NCBI RefSeq assembly: GCF_020564625.1
Contig: NZ_JAJBZT010000003.1
Location: 62,001-126,000, forward strand
Length of the DNA: 64,000 nucleotides
Direction of reading: 5' to 3'
Source of the DNA: Leeia speluncae
GTDB taxonomy: Bacteria; Pseudomonadota; Gammaproteobacteria; Burkholderiales; Leeiaceae
The notes below the pieces were generated by a model. The model was given only the letters and a program-made list of their open reading frames with translations, was not told the origin of the DNA and searched no databases. Positions 18,978 through 28,283 of the stretch are shown piece after piece. The first letter of the stretch is position 1. Each line of letters starts with the position of its first letter. The position numbers and the translations under genes were made by a program.

Positions 18978-19899
18978 CCATGAACTCATCATTGATGTAC
19001 AGGGGCTGAATAAACGGTTTGGTGATCGGCATGTCGTTAAAGATCTTACCCTGCAAGTAGAAAAAGGTCAGATTTACGGTTTTCTGGGGCCAAATGGCAG
19101 TGGAAAAACCACCTCTATCCGAATGCTATGTGGCCTGCTGACACCGGATAGCGGGCAAGGTCATTGCCTGGGACTGGATGTGATTCAGCAAAGTGCAGAA
19201 ATTAAGCGCCAAGTAGGTTACATGACGCAGAAGTTCTCGCTGTGGGAAGACTTGAGTATTCGCGAGAATCTGGAGTTTGTAGGGAGATTGTTTGAAGTTC
19301 GCCAACGCAGACAGAAAGTAGATGAAACCCTAGAAACGCTAGGGCTGACCAGCCGCCAGCACCAGCTAGCCGGCACATTATCTGGCGGATGGAAGCAACG
19401 TTTGGCCTTGGCATCTTGCCTGCTGCACTCACCCAAGTTACTGCTATTAGATGAACCCACGGCAGGGGTAGACCCGCAAGCCAGGCGGGAGTTCTGGGAA
19501 GAAATACACCGATTATCAGCAGAAGGCATCACGGTACTGGTGTCGACCCACTATATGGATGAAGCAGAGCGGTGCCACCGCTTGGCTTACATTGCCTATG
19601 GTGATTTATTAGAGACTGGCACCGTGGCAGAAATTTTAGCTCGGCAGCAGCTTTGTACTTGGCAGATTCATGGCGCGCTATCGCCCGAAGCTATTTTGCA
19701 ACTGAAGCAACATCCAAATGTAGAACACGTCACCAGCTTTGGTAATGCGCTGCATGTGAGTGGGAAAGATGCGGATCAGCTTGGCATGCTACTCGCGCCA
19801 TTCACACACCTGCCAGATATTCGTATTGAGCCAATACAACCCACGTTGGAAGATGCCTTTATCCATCTCATGAAGTCTAGTCAGGGAGGGAAAGCATGA
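18970..19899 (+). CDS. ABC exporter ATP-binding protein, YbhF-like single domain
   Basis: The 309-residue ATPase has Walker A GPNGSGKTT, Q-loop, signature LSGGWKQRLALA, Walker B LLLLDEPTAGVD and the switch His in VSTHYMDEAERC. It overlaps the adaptor gene by 8 nt and the permease by 4 nt. E. coli YbhF has two ATPase halves, while this protein has one, so it presumably works as a homodimer with the permease. The substrate is probably a hydrophobic drug or lipid-like compound, but nothing in the sequence fixes it. Confidence 0.92.
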   Translation: MSDHELIIDVQGLNKRFGDRHVVKDLTLQVEKGQIYGFLGPNGSGKTTSIRMLCGLLTPDSGQGHCLGLDVIQQSAEIKRQVGYMTQKFSLWEDLSIRENLEFVGRLFEVRQRRQKVDETLETLGLTSRQHQLAGTLSGGWKQRLALASCLLHSPKLLLLDEPTAGVDPQARREFWEEIHRLSAEGITVLVSTHYMDEAERCHRLAYIAYGDLLETGTVAEILARQQLCTWQIHGALSPEAILQLKQHPNVEHVTSFGNALHVSGKDADQLGMLLAPFTHLPDIRIEPIQPTLEDAFIHLMKSSQGGKA

Positions 19900-21014
19900 A
19901 GTTTTCTTTCCAGCGCTGGCTAGGGATTCTGATTAAAGAGTTTATCCAGCTTCGGCGCGATAAGCTCACCTTTGGCATGGTCATTGGTATTCCGATTATT
20001 CAGTTATTACTGTTTGGATTTGCGATTAATTCAGACCCCAAGCACTTACCAACCGTCTCGGTGGTGGCAGAACCTGGCCCGATGAGCCGTAGCTACTTAG
20101 CGGCGATTTCGCAGAGTGGGTACTTTGATCTAAAAGGGGATGTATCCCCAAAAGAAGCAGAACGCCTACTAGCAAGTGGGGAAGCACAGTTTGCGATTCA
20201 TTTTCCGGTGGGTTTCGAAAAAGACTTAATTCGCGGCAAAACACCCAGTATTTTAGTAGAAACCGACGCGACCGACCCGATGGCTATTGGCGGTGCGACC
20301 TCGGTACTCAATAAGTTAGGTGCTGATGTATTAGCGCCAGACCTACCCGGCAGACGGCTGACCAGCGCACCGCTATTAGAATTACGCTTACATCGACGAT
20401 ACAACGCCGAAGGCATTACCGCCTATAACGTGGTGCCCGGTTTATGCGGGGTGATTCTCACCATGACGATGGTGATGATGACGTCTCTTGCCATGACGCG
20501 TGAACGCGAGAGGGGGACATTCGAGAATTTACTTGCCACCCCTGCTACCCCGCTAGAAGTCATGACCGGCAAGATTATCCCGTATGTGCTGATTGGTTTA
20601 GTGCAAGTCACTCTCATTTTACTGGCGGCGTATTGGTTATTTCATGTGCCAATGGTGGGGAATCTGGTGTTGCTATATGCAGTGATTTTGCTATTTATTT
20701 GCGCCAATTTAACGCTAGGCATTACCTTTAGCTCGCTAGCACGAAACCAGCTGCAAGCCATGCAGATGACTTTCTTCTTTTTTCTGCCATCCATGCTGCT
20801 ATCTGGCTTTATGTTTCCGTTTCGGGGGATGCCAGAATGGGCGCAATGGGTGGGGAACTTACTTCCCCTTACCCACTTTCTGATCTTGGTACGCGGTATT
20901 TTGCTAAAAGGTAATGAGTTGGCGCTCCTGTGGGGTCACATTTGGCCCATCGTTGCCTTTATGGTGGTGATCATGTTGCTGGGGTTAAAAACCTACCGCA
21001 AAACCTTAGACTAG
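19896..21014 (+). CDS. ABC-2 type exporter permease, YbhS/YbhR-like
   Basis: The 372-residue protein has an N-terminal span, a large periplasmic domain (about residues 50-170) and five C-terminal spans with the ABC-2 motif MTREREKGT-like MTRERERGTFENLLATPATP. Only one permease gene is present, against the YbhS/YbhR pair in E. coli, so a homodimer is expected. Its start overlaps the ATPase stop (ATGA), and its stop overlaps the convergent AbrB-family gene by 4 nt. Confidence 0.92.
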   Translation: MKFSFQRWLGILIKEFIQLRRDKLTFGMVIGIPIIQLLLFGFAINSDPKHLPTVSVVAEPGPMSRSYLAAISQSGYFDLKGDVSPKEAERLLASGEAQFAIHFPVGFEKDLIRGKTPSILVETDATDPMAIGGATSVLNKLGADVLAPDLPGRRLTSAPLLELRLHRRYNAEGITAYNVVPGLCGVILTMTMVMMTSLAMTRERERGTFENLLATPATPLEVMTGKIIPYVLIGLVQVTLILLAAYWLFHVPMVGNLVLLYAVILLFICANLTLGITFSSLARNQLQAMQMTFFFFLPSMLLSGFMFPFRGMPEWAQWVGNLLPLTHFLILVRGILLKGNELALLWGHIWPIVAFMVVIMLLGLKTYRKTLD

Positions 21015-22051
21015 CCGCGACGATTACACCAACGCAAATACAAGTAATACAGAGGTTGTGAACACACCAGCAAAAACACCAGCCTTGCCAACTGGCTAGC
21101 GGTAATGTAGGCCACGCCTAAGTGCAGATTGCGGGCAGTTAGGCACATCTCTGCCAACCCACCAGGTGCAGTTGCCAAAATGGCCGTCGGCACAGACACA
21201 TGGTGCCACCATGCCAACAACAGCCCAAAAGCCAGAAGCAGCAATTGGGATAAGATAATTGCGGCCATGATCCGTTTGGCGATTTGCCGAATCTGCGAAA
21301 ACATTCCTTGGCGGAATCGACAACCTAGCGCCGAGCCAATTAGCCATTGCCCCATGTTCACAACTTCATGTGGAACGGCAGACAGCGGCAAACCGTTAGC
21401 AGTCAGAACAACCGACATTAATAGCGGCCCAAACAACCAAGCATTGGGTAATTTGGCTTTGCTACATAGCCAGCCTGCTATAACTCCGATGATGGTGAGT
21501 AATGCAATCCCACTCGCGCTAAAGGTTAAATGAAGCGGTTGATAGGTATCTGCGCCACTCGCGCCAGAAAGTACCATACCAATGGGCACAGTAGACACTA
21601 CTAATACGACCCGAATCGTATGGCAAAGTGCGATGATGGCTGGCTCGCCGCCATGACGCGCCCCCAAAACCGCCATTTCGGCAGCACCACCGGGTAACAT
21701 CGCAAAAAAGGCAGTTGCCCTCGTCAAGTGGGGCAAGAGCAACCGCATCGAAAGTAAACCCACGGATAAAGCCGCCAAACAATTCAGCAACAACCAGATG
21801 GCATCGTTCGCCATGGCGTGTATGACAGGCGAAGTAAAGTAATGCCCCAACGCCAAGCCAATCACCAGCTGCCCTGCTTGCCGCCCCCCTTCTACGACAG
21901 CGGTTTTTACCCCTCTCATCCCTAATAAAGCGGTAATGAGTAGTGGCCCAAGCATCCAGGGCAGTGGTATGTGCAAATGTTCAGCGACAGCACCAGCCAA
22001 CAGGCTAGTGACTGTCGTGAGTAATAATGGTTTTATTGCGGAAATAGCCAT
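21011..22051 (-). CDS. AbrB-family (COG3180) inner-membrane protein
   Basis: The 346-residue protein is almost wholly membrane-embedded and shows an internal duplication: each half has a HIPLPWMLGPLL-like or NAWLFGPLLMS motif and an LPGGAAEMAVLG or APGGLAEMCLTA motif. This is the AbrB/YgbA-type membrane family, often mislabelled as a transcription regulator, and of unknown function. Its start overlaps the upstream ABC ATPase gene by 19 nt, so it belongs to that importer operon and may take part in the same uptake or export. Confidence 0.85.
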   Translation of the reverse strand: MAISAIKPLLLTTVTSLLAGAVAEHLHIPLPWMLGPLLITALLGMRGVKTAVVEGGRQAGQLVIGLALGHYFTSPVIHAMANDAIWLLLNCLAALSVGLLSMRLLLPHLTRATAFFAMLPGGAAEMAVLGARHGGEPAIIALCHTIRVVLVVSTVPIGMVLSGASGADTYQPLHLTFSASGIALLTIIGVIAGWLCSKAKLPNAWLFGPLLMSVVLTANGLPLSAVPHEVVNMGQWLIGSALGCRFRQGMFSQIRQIAKRIMAAIILSQLLLLAFGLLLAWWHHVSVPTAILATAPGGLAEMCLTARNLHLGVAYITASQLARLVFLLVCSQPLYYLYLRWCNRRG

Positions 22052-23121
22052 AGCGCATCGGTTGGCAATGAAACTTGATGCTGACCAGCACTCAATGGCT
22101 CGGGGCCAAACGCACGCAAACGTAGATGATCATTCCCTGCTTTGACATGGAACAGATGCTCCCAGCGGTCGCCCAAGAACATAGAGGTAATATGATCTGC
22201 CGTTAGCGCGTTATCGTTACCACCAGTCACCACTTTTTCTAAGCGAATCAGCGCGGTACATTGGCTACCGGCGCTCATCTCGCCTTTTAGAACGCCTTGT
22301 AATTGCGTGCCGGCAATTTCCACCACGGCCTTCCTACCTTCGACTGTTTTCACGCTGGCCGGCAGATGGTTGTTGCTCCCCATAAAATCTGCGGTATAAA
22401 GCGATTGCGGCGTGGAGTACAGCTCGGCAGGAGAACCCGCTTGCTCGATGCGACCATCTTTTAATAGCAAAATCCGGTCAGACATCGCCATCGCTTCGGT
22501 TTGATCATGCGTCACCACCAGCGCCGACAAGCCCATGGTTACGATCAATTCGCGCAACCAAGCTCGCGCTTCTTCGCGTAACTTGGCGTCCAGGTTAGAG
22601 AGTGGCTCGTCCAACAAAATCACCGGCGGGTTGTAGACCAACGCACGCGCAATCGCGACACGCTGCTGCTGACCACCAGATAATTGATGCGGATAACGCT
22701 CTGCCAAGTGCCCAAGCCCTAAGTTCTTTAGCGCTTGGCTAACACGGTCTTTTATCTCTGCTGCATTCACTTTCCGCAATGTCAGGCCATAGGCCACGTT
22801 ATCGAATACAGTACGATGCGGCCACAAGGCGTAGCTCTGGAATACCAAGCCCAAATTACGCTTTTCAACCGCTAGTTCAAAATCGCGACTACCGTCAAAT
22901 AAGGTGCTACTACCCAGTTTGATTTCGCCTTGAGAAGGATGCTCTAAGCCTGCCACTGCACGTAGCAAAGTGGTTTTCCCACTACCGGATGCGCCTAACA
23001 ACGCAACCACTTCGCCCGGTGCCAAATTAAACGACACGCCTTTTAAGATTGGATTGTCGCCATATTGAAGATGCAAGTTATTTACAGAGAGATGCAGGCT
23101 CTCTTTTGCAGGATTACTCAT
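22033..23121 (-). CDS. ABC importer ATP-binding protein, FbpC/AfuC-like
   Basis: The 362-residue ATPase has Walker A GASGSGKTT, signature LSGGQQQRVAIA, Walker B ILLDEPLSNLD and switch VVTHDQTEAMAM. A C-terminal TOBE-type regulatory region runs from about residue 245. The family includes Fe3+ (FbpC), phosphosugar (AfuC), 2-aminoethylphosphonate and polyamine importers. It overlaps the permease gene by 8 nt, so it is the ATPase of the same transporter. Confidence 0.9.
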   Translation of the reverse strand: MSNPAKESLHLSVNNLHLQYGDNPILKGVSFNLAPGEVVALLGASGSGKTTLLRAVAGLEHPSQGEIKLGSSTLFDGSRDFELAVEKRNLGLVFQSYALWPHRTVFDNVAYGLTLRKVNAAEIKDRVSQALKNLGLGHLAERYPHQLSGGQQQRVAIARALVYNPPVILLDEPLSNLDAKLREEARAWLRELIVTMGLSALVVTHDQTEAMAMSDRILLLKDGRIEQAGSPAELYSTPQSLYTADFMGSNNHLPASVKTVEGRKAVVEIAGTQLQGVLKGEMSAGSQCTALIRLEKVVTGGNDNALTADHITSMFLGDRWEHLFHVKAGNDHLRLRAFGPEPLSAGQHQVSLPTDALWLFPQ

Positions 23122-24796
23122 GTAGATTCACTCCAAACTTCAATGCAATGGCCAATCCAATGGCGACCAGTGCGACGTTAATCAGGGAAAGTGCAGCCAC
23201 AATGTCTACCGCACCTGCGGCCCATAGTGACACCAGCATCGAACCGATCACTTCGGTTCCAGGAGATAAGAGGTACACGCCGGTGGAGTATTCACGCTCG
23301 AAAATCATGAACATCAACACCCAGCTAGATAGCAAGCCAAACTTAATCAGCGGGATGGTCACGTCGCGGCTAGTGCGGCCGGCCGATGCACCCAAAGTTC
23401 GAGCACTTTCTTCTAGTTCTGGCGCAACTTGCAACAAGGCACTAGAAATCAGACGCATCCCATATGCTAACCACACCACGGTGTAGGCCAGCCAGACGCT
23501 AATTAAGGTGCTGCGAAGCTCTTTTAGGCCAGGCACAAACAAGAACACCCACAAGAAAGCCAAACCAGCCAACAAGCCAGGTACCGCACGAGGGATTAAC
23601 ACCAGATAATCGACAATACGGGTTAAACCATCTTGTTTGCGATGCGATGCTAGGCCAATCGCGGTATACGCCATCACAGCCACCGCGCCACCAATCACCC
23701 CGATTAAGACACTATTGAGCACCGAGCGAAGCAGGTTTGGCTGATTCCAGATTTCTGCAAACGCATGCAAGGTAAAGGCTTCAGAGAACGTCACGCCTTC
23801 GCCCCAGAAGCTAACAAAGGCACGGAAAGTAATCCCGCTGAGAGGCACCACCACAGTCACAAACAACCACATTGTCACTAGTGCAAACGCGGCCCAACGC
23901 CAGTTGCCTAATGGCAAGCGTTTTTGACGGGTAACTTTGCCTTTGACGGCGATATAACGGTTGGCACTACGCAGCAAATAACGTTGCAACAACACCAGCG
24001 GAAAGGTCACACAGATCAAGCAAACGGCCACCGCAGCCATCAAGTGATAGCTAGGAATACCTAATTTGTTTGTTAATTTGTACAGGTAAGACGCCAACAC
24101 CAAGTGGCCTTCCGGATCGCCCAAAATCAATGGCAAACCAAAAATTTCGAAGCCCAAGAAGAACACCAATACCCCTGCGTATAGCAGTGATGGCGATACC
24201 ATTGGCAAGCTAATTCGTCTTGCTACTTCAAATGGGCTAGCACCCGATACGCGCGCCGCTTCTTCTACATCCGAACCCAGATTTTTCAGCGCAGAGCTAG
24301 CATATAGATACACATGAGGTACATGGGTTAGCCCGGCAATCACCGCAATACTACCAACGGAATAGATATTCCAAGGGATCACACCAAACAGTTGCTGGAA
24401 CCACAAGGAATAAAATCCGACCGGCCCGGTGGCCACTACATAACCAAACCCCAGCACGAACGGAGACACAAACACTGGTACCATCACCATCAGTTCAATA
24501 GCACGTCGGCACGGTAGATCAGTACGCGCGAGCAAGAAAGCCAACGCCCCACCTAACGGCACTGCAATTGCCAGCATGGTTACCGCAATAATGATGGTGT
24601 TTTTCAATGCGCTCCAAAAATCCGGATCATCGAAAATAAAACGATACGCATCCAAGCCATACGCGTGATTCGGCATAAAGAAAGGCGCATCTAATCCACT
24701 TTGCCAAACCACCAAACCAATCGGCATCAGAATGGCGGTCAGCATGATGAGCACCACCGTCATACGGGGTAGCCCATATCTTGCCAAGATATTCAT
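23114..24796 (-). CDS. ABC importer permease, fused FbpB/AfuB-like
   Basis: The 560-residue protein has about twelve membrane spans and two EAA coupling loops, EEAARVSGASPFEVARRISLP (first half) and EESARTLGASAGRTSRDVTIP (second half), so two permease domains are fused in one chain as in FbpB. AAGGA precedes its ATG. It lies between the binding protein and the ATPase. Confidence 0.92.
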   Translation of the reverse strand: MNILARYGLPRMTVVLIMLTAILMPIGLVVWQSGLDAPFFMPNHAYGLDAYRFIFDDPDFWSALKNTIIIAVTMLAIAVPLGGALAFLLARTDLPCRRAIELMVMVPVFVSPFVLGFGYVVATGPVGFYSLWFQQLFGVIPWNIYSVGSIAVIAGLTHVPHVYLYASSALKNLGSDVEEAARVSGASPFEVARRISLPMVSPSLLYAGVLVFFLGFEIFGLPLILGDPEGHLVLASYLYKLTNKLGIPSYHLMAAVAVCLICVTFPLVLLQRYLLRSANRYIAVKGKVTRQKRLPLGNWRWAAFALVTMWLFVTVVVPLSGITFRAFVSFWGEGVTFSEAFTLHAFAEIWNQPNLLRSVLNSVLIGVIGGAVAVMAYTAIGLASHRKQDGLTRIVDYLVLIPRAVPGLLAGLAFLWVFLFVPGLKELRSTLISVWLAYTVVWLAYGMRLISSALLQVAPELEESARTLGASAGRTSRDVTIPLIKFGLLSSWVLMFMIFEREYSTGVYLLSPGTEVIGSMLVSLWAAGAVDIVAALSLINVALVAIGLAIALKFGVNLHE

Positions 24797-24874
24797 TACG
24801 GCATCCTTTCAGACAACACGATCCCATGTGCCTGAACTAACAGGACACCCAGCATCGATTGACAGAGGGAAAAC

Positions 24875-24893
24875 GCCCTCCTCTTCGGAGGGC
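24875..24893 (-). terminator. Stem-loop between binding-protein and permease genes
   Basis: GCCCTCC and GGAGGGC form a 7-bp GC stem with a 5-nt loop. On the minus strand it is followed by GTTTTCCC, a poor T-run. It probably acts as an attenuator or mRNA 3'-end protector, raising binding-protein levels above permease levels. Confidence 0.6.
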
Positions 24894-24906
24894 AGGACTC
24901 AGGAAA

Positions 24907-25998
24907 TTAGCGGCCTAGCGCTTTTTTCCATTGCTTGATGAAATCCAGACGTTTTGCTTGGTCTAGATAAGTGAGAAGGCCAGGGCCAACCGCAACAGGT
25001 TTTAGCGCACCGCCCAATACACGGCCTAGATAATCACCAGAAGCTTCACCTGGGATATCTTTGCGTACAGAGTACAAATCGGCAGAGGTTGCCAGAATGG
25101 ATTGTCCACGGCGAGACAATACGTAATCCGTCCACAACTTAGCAGCATTTGGCGATTTAGCCGTTTTAGAAATAAACATGAGGCGAGAGATCACCAAAGA
25201 GTAATCCGTCGGCATCACAAAACCGATGTTAGGGTCTTTCTTCGCACGGGTAATCGCGTAAGAGCCCAAGATGTTATAACCGATCAAGTTCTCGCCAGAG
25301 GAGATACGCTCCATCATCCCGCCGGTAGAGGATTGCAATTTCACATCCACCGTACCAAATGCCTTGGCCAGATTCCAGAAGCCTGGGTTTACTTTGGCGT
25401 CTTGGGTAATAAACAAGAAGCCCGTACCGGATTTCTCGATATCATAAGTAGTGACTTTACCTTTGTACTTGGCGGTGTTCTTGTTTAGCAAGTTCACAAG
25501 ATCTGCGTGAGTTTTGGGTACTTCAGCGGTAGGAACTAAACGCTTGTTGTACACAATAGAGATTGGCTCGTATGTTGTACCAAATACTTCATCACGCCAG
25601 TGCGCCCAATCCGGGATGTTTTTCACTTCAGGCGAGGTGTATTTCATGGCATAGCCATCGTTTACTAACTTCACCTGCAAGTCCATTGCAGAACTCCACA
25701 ATACATCGGCAGAAGAGCCACCCGCAGCAGTTTCGCTGATATAGCGGTTGTAAAGTTCGGTTGAGTTCACATCGTTGTATTCGAGCTTGATGCCAGGGTA
25801 GGCTTTTTGGAAGTCTTGCAACAATGGTTGCATCAAGGCGGTATCGGTCGTTGAATAAACCACTAGTTTGCCTTCCTTCATCGCACCATCAATCACCGCT
25901 TGGTAATTAGACGGATAGCCAGCAGGCGCTGCTGCAAATGCGCTAGTCAAAGGAAGGGTAGCCAGCACGGCCAATAAAAGGCGACGTTTCTGATTCAT
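24907..25998 (-). CDS. ABC importer periplasmic binding protein, FbpA/AfuA-like
   Basis: The protein has 363 residues from the ATG at 25998, which GGAG precedes by 8 nt. A Sec signal (MNQKRRLLLAVLATLPLTSAFA) is followed by EGKLVVYSTTD, the lobe-1 start of the FbpA/AfuA cluster. Relatives bind Fe3+, hexose phosphates, phosphoglycerate or other anions. The canonical Tyr-Tyr iron pair of FbpA is not obvious near the C-terminus. A divergent TctDE-like two-component system points to an organic-anion or phosphorylated-sugar substrate rather than iron, but this is inference. Confidence 0.85.
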   Translation of the reverse strand: MNQKRRLLLAVLATLPLTSAFAAAPAGYPSNYQAVIDGAMKEGKLVVYSTTDTALMQPLLQDFQKAYPGIKLEYNDVNSTELYNRYISETAAGGSSADVLWSSAMDLQVKLVNDGYAMKYTSPEVKNIPDWAHWRDEVFGTTYEPISIVYNKRLVPTAEVPKTHADLVNLLNKNTAKYKGKVTTYDIEKSGTGFLFITQDAKVNPGFWNLAKAFGTVDVKLQSSTGGMMERISSGENLIGYNILGSYAITRAKKDPNIGFVMPTDYSLVISRLMFISKTAKSPNAAKLWTDYVLSRRGQSILATSADLYSVRKDIPGEASGDYLGRVLGGALKPVAVGPGLLTYLDQAKRLDFIKQWKKALGR

Positions 25999-26145
25999 TT
26001 CAAGTATCTCCAATTTTAGTGTCTATTTTTTTGTTGTTTACCGATACATTTTTTTGCAGACAATGTTCGGTTAGTGCTGGCATGATAAAAAAAGCAATCT
26101 TTCAACTACCTTTCATTCATCAAAGTTTTTTTGTAAGGTGATTTT

Positions 26146-26820
26146 ATGCGCCTCTTGCTCGTAGAAGACAACCCAGAACTTGCCGCATCGCTAAAGCGCG
26201 CGCTTACAGATGCCCGCTTTGCGGTTGATCTTGTCTTAGATGGTTTAGCCGCAGATGCCGCCTTGCAAAGAGACGATTACGCCATTTTGGTGCTAGATGT
26301 TTCGCTACCCAGATTATCAGGGTGGGAGGTACTCTCCCGCTTACGCAAACGCGGCAGCAAACTGCCTGTGCTAATTCTTACCGCCCACGGCAGCGTGGAA
26401 GATCGCGTGAAAGGGCTAAACTTGGGTGCGGATGATTACTTGGCCAAACCATTTGATTTAACTGAATTAGAAGCCCGTTTACGCGCGCTACTTAGAAGAT
26501 CGAACGGCGCTCCGTCAGCAGATATTCAGTGTGGTGATCTCACCTACGATAGTAACCAACGCCGTTTCAGCTTAGGGGTAGACCATATCGCCTTACCACC
26601 AAGGGAGCATGCGATTTTAGAAGTTTTGCTGCTAAAAACCGGCAAGACCGTCAGCAAGGATCAGTTACTAGAACAAATTTGCAATTTTGACGATACCGTT
26701 AGCCTAGAAGCCATCGACATTTACATTCATCGACTACGCAAAAAACTAGAAAACGCCAACGTTCAAATTGTCACGCTACGTGGCTTAGGCTATTTGCTAG
26801 AGCAAAAAAATAATGGTTAA
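26146..26820 (+). CDS. OmpR-family response regulator, TctD/QseB-like
   Basis: The 224-residue protein has a receiver domain (acidic pair Glu7/Asp8, phosphoacceptor Asp51 in VLDVSLP, Lys in YLAKPFD) and an OmpR/PhoB winged helix from about residue 125 (VSLEAIDIYIHRLRKKLE). It overlaps the kinase gene by 8 nt and is divergent from the Fbp/Afu-type transporter, which is its likely target. Confidence 0.93.
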   Translation: MRLLLVEDNPELAASLKRALTDARFAVDLVLDGLAADAALQRDDYAILVLDVSLPRLSGWEVLSRLRKRGSKLPVLILTAHGSVEDRVKGLNLGADDYLAKPFDLTELEARLRALLRRSNGAPSADIQCGDLTYDSNQRRFSLGVDHIALPPREHAILEVLLLKTGKTVSKDQLLEQICNFDDTVSLEAIDIYIHRLRKKLENANVQIVTLRGLGYLLEQKNNG

Positions 26821-28204
26821 GCTCGTCCGAAGCTTACGCGGTCAACTACTCATGTGGTTGATGATTCCGCTCGGCCTCTTGCTTGGTTTTAATATTTGGC
26901 AAACTATCGATGCCTCCAAAGAGCTCGCTAATGTCGCCTATGATCGAACCTTACAGGCCTCGGTTCGGACCATTGCCGAACGCGTCACGATTGATGAAAC
27001 CGGCGTACATGTCGATATTCCTGCCGCTGCACTAGAAATGTTCGAATCCCAGTTCCAAGATCGCGTCTACTACAGCGTCACCCTCAACACAGGCAAGCAA
27101 CTAACAGGCTATGCCAACCTACCCTCCCCCCCTAAAACCATTCGCCCCACTCCGCAGTCCCCCATTATTTTCTTTGATGCCATCTATCGAGGAGAGGAAG
27201 TCCGATTTGCTGTTTTTCAACGCCCATTATTTGCGGGTAAGCACATGGTCGCCACCGTACAAGTGGGTGAAACGCTTAGCTCGCGTACCGCCCTTGCGAA
27301 TCAAATTGTCTGGGATGCGGTGCGTGATCAACTCTGGATGATGGCGTTAGCGGCCTTCTTCGTCGCTATCGGGATACACCGCGGATTACAACCGCTCCTG
27401 CGGCTGCGCGACAAAATCCAACGTCGGGAAGAAGGCGAACTTTATCCATTTAACGAAGAAAAAGTACAATCTGAACTCAAACCACTGGTAGGTAGCCTTA
27501 ACCAAACCATGCGTCGTCTACAGTCCGAGCTCGACGCACGGCAACGTTTCATTGCCGATGCTTCTCATCAGCTTCGCACCCCACTCACCTTACTGTATAC
27601 CCAAGCAGAACTTGCCCTACGCGCCACAGAGCCCGCCAGCATGCAAGCATCGCTCATCGAGTTACACCAAAGCACCAAGCAAACCGTGCGGCTCGCCAAT
27701 CAGCTATTGTCTTTATCTCGTGCCGAGCCAGACAGCGTGCAACATTTAGAATTCACCCCGCTAGATCTCACCACCTTTGCCAGAGAACTCACCGCCGAAT
27801 TTGCAACAGCGGCCAGAAGCAAACAGATTGACCTAGGATTTGAAGGGGACGAGACGGCCAGTATTGAAGGCAACTCGCTACTCTTACACGAGATGATTTC
27901 AAACCTGTTGGATAACGCCATCCATTACACGCCCAACCGTGGCTTAGTCACCGTGGCAGTCAAAGTCGATCCTTACCATATCTTGCTGCAAGTCTCCGAT
28001 AGTGGGCCAGGTATTCCCGCATCAGAAAGAGAAAGGGTATTCGAGCGCTTTTATCGCATCCTAGGGACAAAAGAAACCGGCTGCGGACTTGGGCTTGCTA
28101 TTGTCAAAGAATGTGCACAAGCGCACCGCGCAACCATCTCTTTGAGTAAAGCAGAAGAAGGCGGGCTAAAAGTGGCGGTTCGCTTTCCAAAAATAGATGC
28201 CTAG
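26813..28204 (+). CDS. Sensor histidine kinase, TctE-like
   Basis: The 463-residue membrane kinase has an N-terminal span (about residues 10-27), a periplasmic sensor of the TctE type (about 30-165), a second span and a HAMP-like linker (PLLRLRDKIQRREEGELYPF). HisKA has the phospho-His in FIADASHQLRTPLTLL, and HATPase_c has the N-box LLDNAIHYTPN and G-box DSGPGIPASERERVFERF. TctE relatives sense tricarboxylates. It is paired with the upstream regulator by overlap. Confidence 0.93.
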   Translation: MVKLVRSLRGQLLMWLMIPLGLLLGFNIWQTIDASKELANVAYDRTLQASVRTIAERVTIDETGVHVDIPAAALEMFESQFQDRVYYSVTLNTGKQLTGYANLPSPPKTIRPTPQSPIIFFDAIYRGEEVRFAVFQRPLFAGKHMVATVQVGETLSSRTALANQIVWDAVRDQLWMMALAAFFVAIGIHRGLQPLLRLRDKIQRREEGELYPFNEEKVQSELKPLVGSLNQTMRRLQSELDARQRFIADASHQLRTPLTLLYTQAELALRATEPASMQASLIELHQSTKQTVRLANQLLSLSRAEPDSVQHLEFTPLDLTTFARELTAEFATAARSKQIDLGFEGDETASIEGNSLLLHEMISNLLDNAIHYTPNRGLVTVAVKVDPYHILLQVSDSGPGIPASERERVFERFYRILGTKETGCGLGLAIVKECAQAHRATISLSKAEEGGLKVAVRFPKIDA

Positions 28205-28283
28205 CCGCATACGGTTTTTTCAACGTACCAGAGTATCCCCTGCTAAAATCGCCTTTGTTTAAACGCCAGCCAAGAGCACTACC

